64,000 bases of DNA, taken from contig NZ_BMZB01000001.1 of NCBI RefSeq assembly GCF_014652575.1, forward strand, positions 496,001 to 560,000. The letters run 5' to 3'. The notes beneath the pieces were generated by a model, which was not told the DNA's origin, did no database searches, and worked only from the letters and a program-made list of their open reading frames with translations. A program made the translations under genes and the position numbers. Positions within the stretch are counted from its first letter, which is position 1. Every line of letters starts with the position of its first letter. This DNA is from Asticcacaulis endophyticus (GTDB lineage: Bacteria > Pseudomonadota > Alphaproteobacteria > Caulobacterales > Caulobacteraceae). Shown here in pieces: positions 1-8,100 of the stretch.

Positions 1-2
1 TC

Positions 3-185
3 AGTAAGCATCCATCCATTGTCATGCTGGCCCTCGGCTTCCTGCTGATGATCGGTATGGTGCTGATTGCCGAAGGTTTCGGAGCCCATATCGAAAAGGG
101 CTATATCTATGCGGCTATGGGGTTCTCGGCCTTTGTCGAGTTCCTGCAAATGTTCCGGCGCAAGAAATCCGGCACGGCGCATTAA
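3..185 (+). CDS. TerC family integral membrane protein, C-terminal fragment
   Basis: Only the last 60 codons are inside the window; the start lies upstream. The visible part begins [18 protein letters not shown] and continues through [20 protein letters not shown] to a basic tail ([10 protein letters not shown]). The pattern of an HP-hydrophobic helix, an AEG motif, a K-G-Y-I-Y segment and a final helix is that of the last two membrane helices of TerC/YkoY/Alx proteins, which are inner-membrane proteins linked to manganese or tellurite-related metal handling. The family call comes from motif recall. Which metal, if any, is transported cannot be told from this fragment. An intrinsic terminator follows 25 bases after the stop. 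Confidence 0.75.
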   Translation, partial: SKHPSIVMLALGFLLMIGMVLIAEGFGAHIEKGYIYAAMGFSAFVEFLQMFRRKKSGTAH

Positions 186-210
186 AATACGCAAACCAGC
201 CTGAGCTTTA

Positions 211-240
211 CGCCCCCGTTATCAAACGGGGGCGTTTTTA
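211..240 (+). terminator. Intrinsic terminator of the TerC-type gene
   Basis: A GC-rich stem (CGCCCCCGTT paired with AACGGGGGCG, small loop) is followed directly by a TTTTT run. It lies between the TerC stop and the SRAP gene and so separates the two transcripts. Confidence 0.85.
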
Positions 241-252
241 TGAGAGGGACAG

Positions 253-876
253 ATGTGCGGACGCTTTAAACGCCACAGCAAATTCTGGGAACGGATCTTT
301 GAGATCCTCAGCATGACCGCGCCTGCCCCGGACGTGAGCGGCGATGATGAAATCCGCCCCACCGACCTTTATCCGATTATCGGCGCGCGGCCGGAGGGTT
401 ATGCCGTAGGGCCCGCCCGCTGGAGCCTTATTCCGCGTAGCCACGTTGGGCCTATAAAAGAGTTTAAACTGACGACCTTTAATGCCCGCATCGAGACCGC
501 CGCCACATCAAAGGTGTTTGAAACGCCGTGGCGCAAGCGCCATTGCCTGGTGCCCGCCGACGCCTTTTGGGAATGGTCGGGCGACAAGGGCCAGAAGCAA
601 AAATGGCAAATCACCCGCGCCGATAATCATCCGCTGATGTTTGCAGGGCTGTGGGATCGAACTGAGAGCACCGACGGCCCTGTCACCAGTTTCACCCTGC
701 TGACCCGTCCAGCCGGTGAAGACATGGCCCCCATCCATACCCGCGAACCGGTGATTTTACACCCGGATCAGTGGCGGGACTGGCTTGATCTCAACTCTCT
801 GCCCGACCTGTCGCAACCGGCAAAGGCAAGCACCTTTCGCGCTCTGGCAGTGACCACCAGCGGTTCATTGTTATAG
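253..876 (+). CDS. SRAP domain protein (YedK/HMCES family)
   Basis: Proteins of this family bind abasic sites in single-stranded DNA and form a covalent thiazolidine link through the alpha-amine and thiol of Cys2. They shield the lesion and act during replication. The protein starts MCGRF, so Cys2 becomes N-terminal after methionine removal. The other family residues are present: N77 in the FNARIE motif, E107 in DAFWEW and H162 in IHTREP. The length of 207 residues is normal. The ATG is preceded by GAGAGGGACAG, an acceptable ribosome site, and no earlier start could keep Cys2. The gene converges with priA, overlapping it by 6 bases. Confidence 0.93.
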   Translation: MCGRFKRHSKFWERIFEILSMTAPAPDVSGDDEIRPTDLYPIIGARPEGYAVGPARWSLIPRSHVGPIKEFKLTTFNARIETAATSKVFETPWRKRHCLVPADAFWEWSGDKGQKQKWQITRADNHPLMFAGLWDRTESTDGPVTSFTLLTRPAGEDMAPIHTREPVILHPDQWRDWLDLNSLPDLSQPAKASTFRALAVTTSGSLL

Positions 877-3090
877 AAAACTATACGGATCGATATCCGT
901 GACCAGACGGATAATATTGGGCTTTTTCACGGTTCTCAGCCACGCCGCCATAAAGCCCTGAAGGTCGCGGTTACGGTCAGCCCGCACCAGAAAGCGCTTA
1001 CGCCACTGCCCGCGCACCAGACTTAGGGGCGCATCAGCCGGCCCGTAAACTTCTACCCCATCAGTATTGGGAATGGTCAGCGCCAGTTCGCGCGAAAACC
1101 GGTTCAGTTCGGCCTGATCCTTTGACGACATGATCACCGCCGCCAGCCGCCCGAACGGCGGAAACTTGGCCAGTTCCCGCGTCATTTGTTCATAGGCATA
1201 AAAAGCTTCGCGGTCCTGAGCCTTAAGGGCCTGCATGACCGGATGTTCGGGGCTGTAGGTTTGCAGCAGGGCCTTGCCCGCCTTATGCGCCCGTCCGGCC
1301 CGACCGGTCGCCTGAGCCAGTAACTGAAACGTCCGCTCTGCCGCCCGCAGGTCTCCGCCCTTGAGGCCCAGATCAGCATCGACAATACCGACCAAGGTCA
1401 GATTGAGGAAGTTATGGCCTTTGGCCGCCGCCTGAGTGGCGACCAGTATATCGGTGTCATGATCCTGCACCCGCTTGATCAGGGCTTCGGATGAGGCGGC
1501 ATCGGGCGTAGTGTCGGAGGAGAAAATCTCCGCTCGCGCCGCCGGAAAGCGCGACCGCACTTCTTCCAATATTCGCTCCACCCCCGGCCCGATCGCCGCC
1601 AGACTGTCGAGTGCGCCGCAGTGCGGACAGCGATCTGGTTTTTTCATCGAAAACCCGGTCAGGTGGCAGACCAGCCGCCCTGTCGCGCGATGTTCCACCA
1701 GCCAGCTATCGGTATTCGGCGCCGTCATGCGCTCCCCGCACGCCCGACACAGCACCAGCGGCGCATAACCGCGCCGGTTGAGGAACAGCAGCACCTGCTC
1801 CTTGCGCGCCAGAGTATGTTCAATCTCAGCCACCAGAGGTGCTGACAGCCACAGCGGATCGCCCATCTCGGTCTTACCCGGAGGATGGACCTTCATATCA
1901 ATCAGGTGAATATCCGGCAGTTGCGCCGTACCGTGGCGTTCGGTGAGCCGTATCCACTCATAACGCCCCTTTTGGGCATTGCTCAGGCTTTCCAGCGACG
2001 GGGTGGCCGAGGCCAGAATGATCATGAACTTGTCACGATGGGCGCGCACCACCGCCAGATCGCGGGCCTGATAACGCACGCCCTCTTCCTGCTTATAGGA
2101 GCCGTCATGTTCTTCGTCGACCACGATCAGATCAAGTTTAAGGTACGGCAGGAAAAGCGCCGAGCGCGCCCCCACCACCAGCCGCACCTCACCGGAGGCC
2201 ACCCCTTCCCAGATTTTGCGCCGCTGTGAGGGCGTGAGAGCCGAATGCCAGGGGACGGGATCGGCCCCGAACCGCGCCTTTAACCGCGCCATAACGGCCT
2301 GGGTCAGGGCAATTTCCGGCAGCAGGATCAGAACCTGCGCTTTTGGGTCACGCGACAGGGTGCGGGCGACCGATTCCAGATAAACCTCGGTCTTACCCGA
2401 TCCGGTCACCCCGTCCAGCAATACCGGACAAAACCCGCCCACGGCCTGCTTTTGGCGCAGTAGTTCGTCGGCGGCGGCCTGAGAGGGATTAAGTGCCGGT
2501 GTCTTAAACTGCGGATCAGGTACGCCAAACACCTCGGCCGCGACCTCAACCCGCGCCATTACGCCCTCGGTCTCCAGCCCCTTGATCACCGATGGTGATA
2601 CGCCTGCCGCTTGCGACAACTCGGTCAGGCTAAGCGACACCACCGCCTGCTCCATGACCCGTTCCCGCGCCCTGGTCAGCTTCGCCGGTTGCGCACCCGT
2701 CAGGACATAGGCCTGCTTTGCCTGCGCCTTCGGGGTTTTAAGTGCACCAATGCAGCCATTCAGAAACACCCCCGGCGGTGTCAGGGTCCAGCCCGTCGCC
2801 CACAGCCAGAACTCAAGACTTGCGCGCGGCACCGGCGGATCGTCGATTTTGGCCACGACGGCTTTGAGTTTGAAATGGGTCGCCTGCGCCGCCTCAACCG
2901 ACGCCACTACCCCGCGCACCTTATGGTGGGCCAGCGGCACCATGACATGATCGCCAACCTCAAGCGCCATCCCGTCCGGCACCGCATAGTCCAGCACCTC
3001 GGCCACCGGGGCCAGGACCGCGACCTTTGCCACCACCTGAGACGGCAGATCAAAATCTAACAGGGTGGGGTTGATATCGGACGGGCTCAT
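871..3090 (-). CDS. priA: Primosomal replication-restart helicase PriA
   Basis: PriA is a 3'-5' superfamily 2 DNA helicase that recognises stalled forks and reloads the replisome. The N-terminal 3'-DNA-binding region is followed by Walker A GVTGSGKT (residues 227-234), the DEEH box (325-328) and motif IV-VI sequences such as ATQAAAKGHNF and GRAGRAHKAG. The zinc-binding insert keeps C448/C451 and C488/C491, but the second cysteine pair is replaced by non-cysteines (APNTD region) and the third pair keeps only C475 (VCHLTG). One of the two zinc sites of E. coli PriA therefore seems lost. The length of 739 residues is typical. The start at MSPSDINPTL is the first in-frame ATG and lies divergent from the DUF484 gene. 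Confidence 0.96.
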   Translation of the reverse strand: MSPSDINPTLLDFDLPSQVVAKVAVLAPVAEVLDYAVPDGMALEVGDHVMVPLAHHKVRGVVASVEAAQATHFKLKAVVAKIDDPPVPRASLEFWLWATGWTLTPPGVFLNGCIGALKTPKAQAKQAYVLTGAQPAKLTRARERVMEQAVVSLSLTELSQAAGVSPSVIKGLETEGVMARVEVAAEVFGVPDPQFKTPALNPSQAAADELLRQKQAVGGFCPVLLDGVTGSGKTEVYLESVARTLSRDPKAQVLILLPEIALTQAVMARLKARFGADPVPWHSALTPSQRRKIWEGVASGEVRLVVGARSALFLPYLKLDLIVVDEEHDGSYKQEEGVRYQARDLAVVRAHRDKFMIILASATPSLESLSNAQKGRYEWIRLTERHGTAQLPDIHLIDMKVHPPGKTEMGDPLWLSAPLVAEIEHTLARKEQVLLFLNRRGYAPLVLCRACGERMTAPNTDSWLVEHRATGRLVCHLTGFSMKKPDRCPHCGALDSLAAIGPGVERILEEVRSRFPAARAEIFSSDTTPDAASSEALIKRVQDHDTDILVATQAAAKGHNFLNLTLVGIVDADLGLKGGDLRAAERTFQLLAQATGRAGRAHKAGKALLQTYSPEHPVMQALKAQDREAFYAYEQMTRELAKFPPFGRLAAVIMSSKDQAELNRFSRELALTIPNTDGVEVYGPADAPLSLVRGQWRKRFLVRADRNRDLQGFMAAWLRTVKKPNIIRLVTDIDPYSFL

Positions 3091-3168
3091 AATCTAAAGT
3101 GAGATATAGGTTTTACGCGGGTTATCAAGACCGTTCCGGTTTATCCGCCTGTTGGGGCTTAAGGGCAT

Positions 3169-3864
3169 ATGGCGACCGAAATCAGCGATAGCGAAAACGC
3201 GGCCCCCTCGGTAAGTGTGGATGACTGGGCCGAGGTGCGCGCGCGTCTACCGCAATTTGCCGATAAGCTTAAGGCCGACCGGCCGTTGCTGGATAGTCTG
3301 GGCCTGAAACCGGCGTCGCGTAATCTGATTGATTTCGGCCCTGCGGCCCTGTCCCGGCTTGAGGCTAAGGCCCTGAAAGATATCGATGTCCGCCGCCAGA
3401 TGGAAGCTACGGCACGGGCCAATTTCGATGCCCAGAACCAGACTCACGGCATGGTGATCAACCTGATGGAGGCGCGCAATCATTCCGATCTGGCCCGCCG
3501 CCTCAACGAAGAGGTCAAGCACCGCTTTGGGCTTATGGCTGCCACCATCGCGCTCGAAGACACCGGGCCGGTGCCCTTGGGGTGGAAGACGCTCGATTAC
3601 GGCGGCGTTGATTACATCATCGGCGAAGACGCCCTGTCGCTGCTGGGGCCTGATGCCGTGGCGCGGGTTCTGTTTGATGAGGACGTTAAGCGCATCAAAA
3701 GTGCCGCAGCTTTGCGCATTTCTCTATGGCGCGAAGGCCGGCCGGGTCTGGTGTCGTTCGGGTCAGCCGATTTTGATGGCTTTACCCCGGACATGGGGGC
3801 GGAACTGGTCGCCTTTGTCGCCCGTGTGGTCGAGCGGGTGGCGGATCGATGGCCCGTCCTCTAA
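3169..3864 (+). CDS. DUF484 family protein
   Basis: Cytoplasmic protein of 231 residues with the layout of DUF484: a helical N-terminus around L28-A85 with repeated Leu/Lys residues, then a GAF-like second half (residues about 110-225) containing EDTGPVPLGW and LRISLWREGRPGLVSFGSAD. The biochemical role is unknown. Across proteobacteria the gene sits directly before xerC, as it does here, so a link with chromosome dimer resolution or cell division is often assumed but not shown by sequence. An intrinsic terminator after the stop suggests xerC has its own promoter in this genome. Confidence 0.85.
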   Translation: MATEISDSENAAPSVSVDDWAEVRARLPQFADKLKADRPLLDSLGLKPASRNLIDFGPAALSRLEAKALKDIDVRRQMEATARANFDAQNQTHGMVINLMEARNHSDLARRLNEEVKHRFGLMAATIALEDTGPVPLGWKTLDYGGVDYIIGEDALSLLGPDAVARVLFDEDVKRIKSAAALRISLWREGRPGLVSFGSADFDGFTPDMGAELVAFVARVVERVADRWPVL

Positions 3865-3879
3865 ATCGCAAAAAAGTTA

Positions 3880-3909
3880 TGGCGGCTAACGCCGCCAGAT
3901 ACATTTTTT
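3880..3909 (+). terminator. Intrinsic terminator after the DUF484 gene
   Basis: Stem TGGCGGC / GCCGCCA with a TAAC loop, followed within a few bases by ATTTTTT. It lies 15 bases after the DUF484 stop and about 100 bases before xerC, so the two genes are probably transcribed separately at least in part. Confidence 0.8.
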
Positions 3910-4008
3910 GCGGGTCGATGCGGAGAAAATTTTCTTGGGGCCGCCCATCGAAAATTTCCACATTTTAAAGTTAATTATTACTTACTGTTTTGTGGCTACA
4001 AATGGCGC

Positions 4009-4926
4009 ATGATCGCAATCGATGAGGCCCGCCATCAGTGGTTACTGTACCTCAAGGCCCAGCGGCGCGTGGCGCCCAAAACCTTAGAGGCCTATGCTCA
4101 CGCCACCGCGCTCTATTTCGGGCATATGCGCGCAGCGATTGGCAATAACCTCAATCTGACTGATCTGTCCGAACTGACATCCGCCGATATCCGCGGCTGG
4201 ATGGCCCATTTGCGTGGCAAAGACCCGCCCCTGTCGCCCCGGTCACTGGCCCAGCATCTGTCGGCAGTGAAATCGTTCCACAGCTATCTTGATCTGCATC
4301 TGGGGATCGCCAACACCCATGTCGCTCTGATGCGTGGGCCGCGCCTGAAAACCACATTGCCCCGCCCGCTCAATCAGGATCAGGCCATCGGTCTGATGCA
4401 GGATACGCTGATGCGCGACGACCTTGAGCCGTGGGAAGCCGCGCGCGACCGGGCGGTGTTTATGCTGCTCTATGGCTGCGGGCTGCGCATTTCTGAGGCG
4501 CTGTCGCTGACGGTCAAGGACACGCCGCTGTCCGATACCCTGCGCATGATGGGTAAGGGCAACAAGATGCGCATTGTGCCGGTGCTGGATGAGGTGCGCG
4601 CCGCCATTGACGCCTACAAAGCCCAGCAACCGTTTAGTCTGAAACCCGAAGACAAGCTGTTTCGCGCCAAACGTGGCGGAGACCTGTCCGCCCGTCAGGT
4701 ACAGACCAGCATGGCCCATATGCGCGGCCGATTAGGGCTGAATGAGCGCGCCACGCCCCATGCCCTGCGCCATTCCTTTGCCACCCACCTGTTGGGGTCT
4801 GGGGCCGATCTGCGCTCCATTCAGGAATTGCTGGGCCACGCATCCCTATCGACCACCCAAAAATATACTCAGGTCGATACGGAACGCCTGCTGAATGCTT
4901 ATGCGGCCGCCCATCCCAAGGGCTAA
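4009..4926 (+). CDS. xerC: Tyrosine recombinase XerC
   Basis: XerC works with XerD at the dif site to resolve chromosome dimers. The N-terminal SAM-like core-binding domain spans roughly residues 5-95 and the catalytic domain 115-305. The active-site residues are all visible: R160 (GCGLRIS), H251 and R254 (HALRH), H277 (LLGHAS) and the nucleophile Y286 (QKYTQ). The length of 305 residues fits housekeeping XerC. The context after DUF484, with no phage genes nearby, argues against a phage integrase. The start at MIAIDEARHQ follows a short AT-rich stretch. The stop overlaps the convergent lipoprotein gene's stop by 3 bases. Confidence 0.93.
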   Translation: MIAIDEARHQWLLYLKAQRRVAPKTLEAYAHATALYFGHMRAAIGNNLNLTDLSELTSADIRGWMAHLRGKDPPLSPRSLAQHLSAVKSFHSYLDLHLGIANTHVALMRGPRLKTTLPRPLNQDQAIGLMQDTLMRDDLEPWEAARDRAVFMLLYGCGLRISEALSLTVKDTPLSDTLRMMGKGNKMRIVPVLDEVRAAIDAYKAQQPFSLKPEDKLFRAKRGGDLSARQVQTSMAHMRGRLGLNERATPHALRHSFATHLLGSGADLRSIQELLGHASLSTTQKYTQVDTERLLNAYAAAHPKG

Positions 4927-5414
4927 ATTAGACTCTGAAAGCGTTGGTACTGCGCCTCGCCGCCACAGACCGCGCCACCATCGGCAATCGAAGCCTTGGC
5001 GCCTAAAGCCTGCGCGCACGCCACCGCCGCAGATAATATTTCCCGCGCAATTACCGGATCATGCACCTGAACATTTTGGACTGACCCCGATAAGCCCTGA
5101 CGTACCGGCGGCTGGTAAATGCTGAGGTTACGCGACACGGAAGCTAATGAGGCTTTGCGAACATAGTCCATGCCGGTCAATTGCTCAGCCGATGAGCCGC
5201 GTCCGCTAATCAACGCCAGCCCCAGGGTTAGTTCAGCATAAGGCCCACCCTGCTCGGCCTTTTGACGCAACACCAGCATGGGACCGGTCAGGGCCGTTTC
5301 GACATAGCCCATCGCAATTTTTCGACCAGCGTCATTTAAGCCCACCGGATCATTGGTGACGCAACCGCTCAAAGCCAGCAGCGCCGTTAACACCATACCT
5401 TTGAAAATGCGCAT
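4923..5414 (-). CDS. Putative lipoprotein of unknown function
   Basis: The chosen start (MRIFKGMV) gives a short basic n-region, a hydrophobic stretch and a clear lipobox LSGC with the lipidated cysteine at residue 18, so the protein should be exported and anchored in a membrane. A GGGGG ribosome-binding site lies 6 bases upstream of this ATG. A 16-residue longer reading frame exists but would bury the signal. The mature part (about 145 residues) has no motif I recognise. It has four cysteines near the C-terminal half (ACAQALG, VCGG) that could form disulfides. It lies downstream of the vWA gene on the same strand, so they may be co-transcribed. Confidence 0.7.
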   Translation of the reverse strand: MRIFKGMVLTALLALSGCVTNDPVGLNDAGRKIAMGYVETALTGPMLVLRQKAEQGGPYAELTLGLALISGRGSSAEQLTGMDYVRKASLASVSRNLSIYQPPVRQGLSGSVQNVQVHDPVIAREILSAAVACAQALGAKASIADGGAVCGGEAQYQRFQSLI

Positions 5415-5430
5415 AACACCCCCGAAAATA

Positions 5431-5457
5431 TCCCTCACGGCCTTATGCCATGAGGGA
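5431..5457 (-). terminator. Stem-loop between vWA gene and lipoprotein gene
   Basis: Arms TCCCTCA and TGAGGGA with inner GGC/GCC pairs and a short loop. On the minus strand it is followed only by TATTTTC, so it is a weak terminator or a processing/attenuation hairpin between two same-strand genes. Confidence 0.45.
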
Positions 5458-5482
5458 TGCAAACTGAGAACCGAATTTTGCG

Positions 5483-6238
5483 CTACTGCCCCTGCTTTTG
5501 TTTGACGGCTTCTTCCTTGGCGGCGGCGCGGTCTTCGGCATCGAAGGTGACTGGCGCAGGCGCGGCGGGCTCGGCCACACCATAGTCACGGCTCTTTTTG
5601 GCCAGCCGCTGCATGGTCTCGCCCAAAGCTGATTTATCAACGGCCATGGATTTGGTGCGCTCAATCCCCACGCCATTGGCATCCGAAAAGTTTGAAAAAT
5701 CAGCGCCCAGAAACACCACTTCCCAGCCGCGCTTTTTGGCGGCATCGAGTGCGGCCTTGGCCGTTTTCTGGGTCATTTCGCGTGAGGCATTTTCCTGCCC
5801 GTCGGTCATGATGACGATAACGGCTTTTTTGGGATTATCCTTGGAGGCCGTCGCGATGATCTGGCCGATCGCGTCATAAAGCGGGGTCATGCCGCGCGGC
5901 GAAGCCTCGGCATTGGTGACATCCTGCCAGTTCAGCGGGGCGACCTTATCGCGCAAAACATTGAATTGCAGACCGTCCTGCGCATCAAACACCGCCAGAG
6001 TGACCCGCGTGTTCAAATGCCGGTCAAAGGGTTTTGAGGGATCGGACTTGCCTACATTTTCGGCATAGGCATTGACCGAACTGAGGGCCTCGGCCCACAT
6101 CGACGACATGGACCCGGTACGGTCGAGCAGAATATAGGTATTGAGATCGGCAGGCTTATGACCAATCTGAGCCTGGACATTGGACGCAACGCTTAGTGAT
6201 ACAGTGAGGGCCATAGCGGCCAAAAGCAGCTTGCGCAT
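5483..6238 (-). CDS. Secreted von Willebrand factor A domain protein
   Basis: A signal peptide (MRKLLLAAMALTVSLSVAS, cleavage after VQA near residue 23) precedes a single vWA domain of about 170 residues. The metal-ion-dependent adhesion site is present in the variant form D39-R-T41-G-S43, with T118 (GMTPLYDA) and D146 (IVIMTDGQEN), so divalent metal binding is expected. The C-terminal tail (about residues 215-251) is rich in Ala, Lys and Glu and probably disordered. Periplasmic location is inferred. vWA proteins mediate protein-protein contacts, but the partner is not apparent. The lipoprotein gene 68 bases downstream on the same strand is the only candidate neighbour. Confidence 0.85.
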   Translation of the reverse strand: MRKLLLAAMALTVSLSVASNVQAQIGHKPADLNTYILLDRTGSMSSMWAEALSSVNAYAENVGKSDPSKPFDRHLNTRVTLAVFDAQDGLQFNVLRDKVAPLNWQDVTNAEASPRGMTPLYDAIGQIIATASKDNPKKAVIVIMTDGQENASREMTQKTAKAALDAAKKRGWEVVFLGADFSNFSDANGVGIERTKSMAVDKSALGETMQRLAKKSRDYGVAEPAAPAPVTFDAEDRAAAKEEAVKQKQGQ

Positions 6239-6360
6239 CTTTCATTCCCCGTGCGGATCGTGATGATCCTGAGACTGAGGCTGCGCGTGGATAAAGGCGC
6301 ATAGACGGCACAATCATGGCGCGATATTTGTCTTTTAACGTCGGGATTGTGGCGGGGGCT

Positions 6361-7935
6361 TTAAGCGCGCAATTCGACCCGGATTTCGCCGCGGAACAAT
6401 TGCTTGAGCAAATCCGCGTCCTTTAGGCCCACAATCGGCTTATTACCGTCGAACATTTCTTCTGCCGCGATGCCGAGCGCTTCGCAGTAATCCAGCACCA
6501 GCGCCAGGTCATCGGCATCATAGCCCTTGGCCACGCCAAAGGTTTTCATGCGCGTGCTGAAATCCTTGGGGCCGGACTCTTTGCCCAGCACATGATCGAT
6601 CAGCTTTTTACGGCCACGGGGGCCATTAAAGCGATACAGCGCCGACATCAGCATCTGAGCCGCCTCGGTCAGATCAGCCGGCTTCGTGCGCGACAGGCAG
6701 TTATCACAATGGCCGCACGGCTTACCCGCCCCTTCGCCGAAATATTGCCGCACCATGTCCTGACGGCAGCCGGGCTCCATCATGAAGCGGTGAAAGCTGA
6801 GCGCCTTTTCCTGCGTGTGGCTTTGGGCGGGCGCGCCATCCTTTTCGCGCAAATTCTGACGGCGCAGGGCCCAGCCGAGATCGGTCGAGGTGTAGAAACA
6901 CACACCCGCCGCCGGTTTGCCGTCGCGTCCGGCCCGCCCGACTTCCTGCCAGTAGGCTTCTAATGAGGCCGGCGGATCGGCATGGATCACAAAGCGGACA
7001 TCGGCCTTATCGATGCCCATGCCAAACGCGATCGTCGCCACCATGATCGGGGTATAGCCACTTAAAAACCGCGTCAGCCGGTCTTCGCGCTCAACGGCGG
7101 AGAGGCCCGCATGATAGGCTTCGGCACGGTAGCCCTGATCGATGAGTTGCCGCGCCAGCTTTTCGGTGCCATCGCGTGACCCTGAATAGATGATGCCGCC
7201 CGCTTTAGGCTGCTTTTTGAGTACCTCAAGAATGTGTTTAATCACCGGCCCCTTACGGCGCACGAAGCGCAACGACAGATTGGGCCGGTCAAAACTGCCA
7301 ATAACCTCAGTCGCGTGGGCAATGCGCAAAGCCGCCTTGATATCCTGACGGGTATGGGCATCGGCGGTAGCGGTCAGGGCCAGGGTCGGGACATTTGGAA
7401 ACAGCCCCTTGAGCTGCCCCAAGGCACGGTATTCCGGGCGGAAATCATGGCCCCACTGAGAGACGCAGTGGGCTTCGTCGATTGCAATCAGATTGACCTC
7501 AAGCTGCGCCAGCCGGTCGAGCACATAGGGCTGCACCAGCCCTTCGGGCGACAGGTACAACAGATCAAGATCGCCATCGCGGGCGGCGTCCCACAGGCGG
7601 GCGCGCTCAGCCGAATTCAGCGACGAATCCATGCGTGCGGCCCGCACACCCTTAGCTTCCAGCGCCTGCACCTGATCGCTCATCAGGGCAATCAGCGGCG
7701 AAATCACCAGACCAAACCCCGGACGGATCAGGGCGGGGATCTGATAACACAGGCTCTTGCCGCCGCCGGTCGGCAGGATGGCCAGCACATCATCGCCGCG
7801 CAAAATCGCTTCAATGACCGGGGCCTGCTGGCCACGAAAACGCTCATAGCCAAAGGTATCACGCAGGCACTTTACCGCCGCCGCCATATTAGCGGGCGCG
7901 GATGCGTCTGGTAATTGCCGTAAGGCCTGACTCAT
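6361..7935 (-). CDS. recQ: RecQ-family ATP-dependent DNA helicase, short form
   Basis: Superfamily 2 3'-5' DNA helicase for recombination and repair. Walker A TGGGKS is at residues 56-61, DEAH at 153-156, motif [12 protein letters not shown] near 330-339, and the RecQ-C-terminal zinc site has C390, C407, C410 and C413. At 524 residues it ends soon after the zinc and winged-helix region. There is no HRDC domain, unlike the roughly 610-residue E. coli RecQ. Whether this is the only RecQ of the organism cannot be told here. The start [10 protein letters not shown] lies 165 bases from the divergent penicillin-binding protein gene. Confidence 0.9.
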   Translation of the reverse strand: MSQALRQLPDASAPANMAAAVKCLRDTFGYERFRGQQAPVIEAILRGDDVLAILPTGGGKSLCYQIPALIRPGFGLVISPLIALMSDQVQALEAKGVRAARMDSSLNSAERARLWDAARDGDLDLLYLSPEGLVQPYVLDRLAQLEVNLIAIDEAHCVSQWGHDFRPEYRALGQLKGLFPNVPTLALTATADAHTRQDIKAALRIAHATEVIGSFDRPNLSLRFVRRKGPVIKHILEVLKKQPKAGGIIYSGSRDGTEKLARQLIDQGYRAEAYHAGLSAVEREDRLTRFLSGYTPIMVATIAFGMGIDKADVRFVIHADPPASLEAYWQEVGRAGRDGKPAAGVCFYTSTDLGWALRRQNLREKDGAPAQSHTQEKALSFHRFMMEPGCRQDMVRQYFGEGAGKPCGHCDNCLSRTKPADLTEAAQMLMSALYRFNGPRGRKKLIDHVLGKESGPKDFSTRMKTFGVAKGYDADDLALVLDYCEALGIAAEEMFDGNKPIVGLKDADLLKQLFRGEIRVELRA

Positions 7936-8100
7936 TAAGCACTTTTCATGTGATTCTATATATCCTATGAGCTATAAGCCTATTCGGGGGGCCTTTCACA
8001 GTTCAAAAAACAGGCGTGACGCTGCTTTAAAACGCGCGCATAATTTTGACGAAATTAACCCTGAAACTAGATACTGATTTTTGGTGACCAGAGGACGTGC

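Noticed and set aside
4009-4926. Tyrosine recombinase as a sign of a prophage or integron
   Set aside because: It follows DUF484, has housekeeping XerC length and motifs, and no phage or cassette genes or att repeats are nearby.
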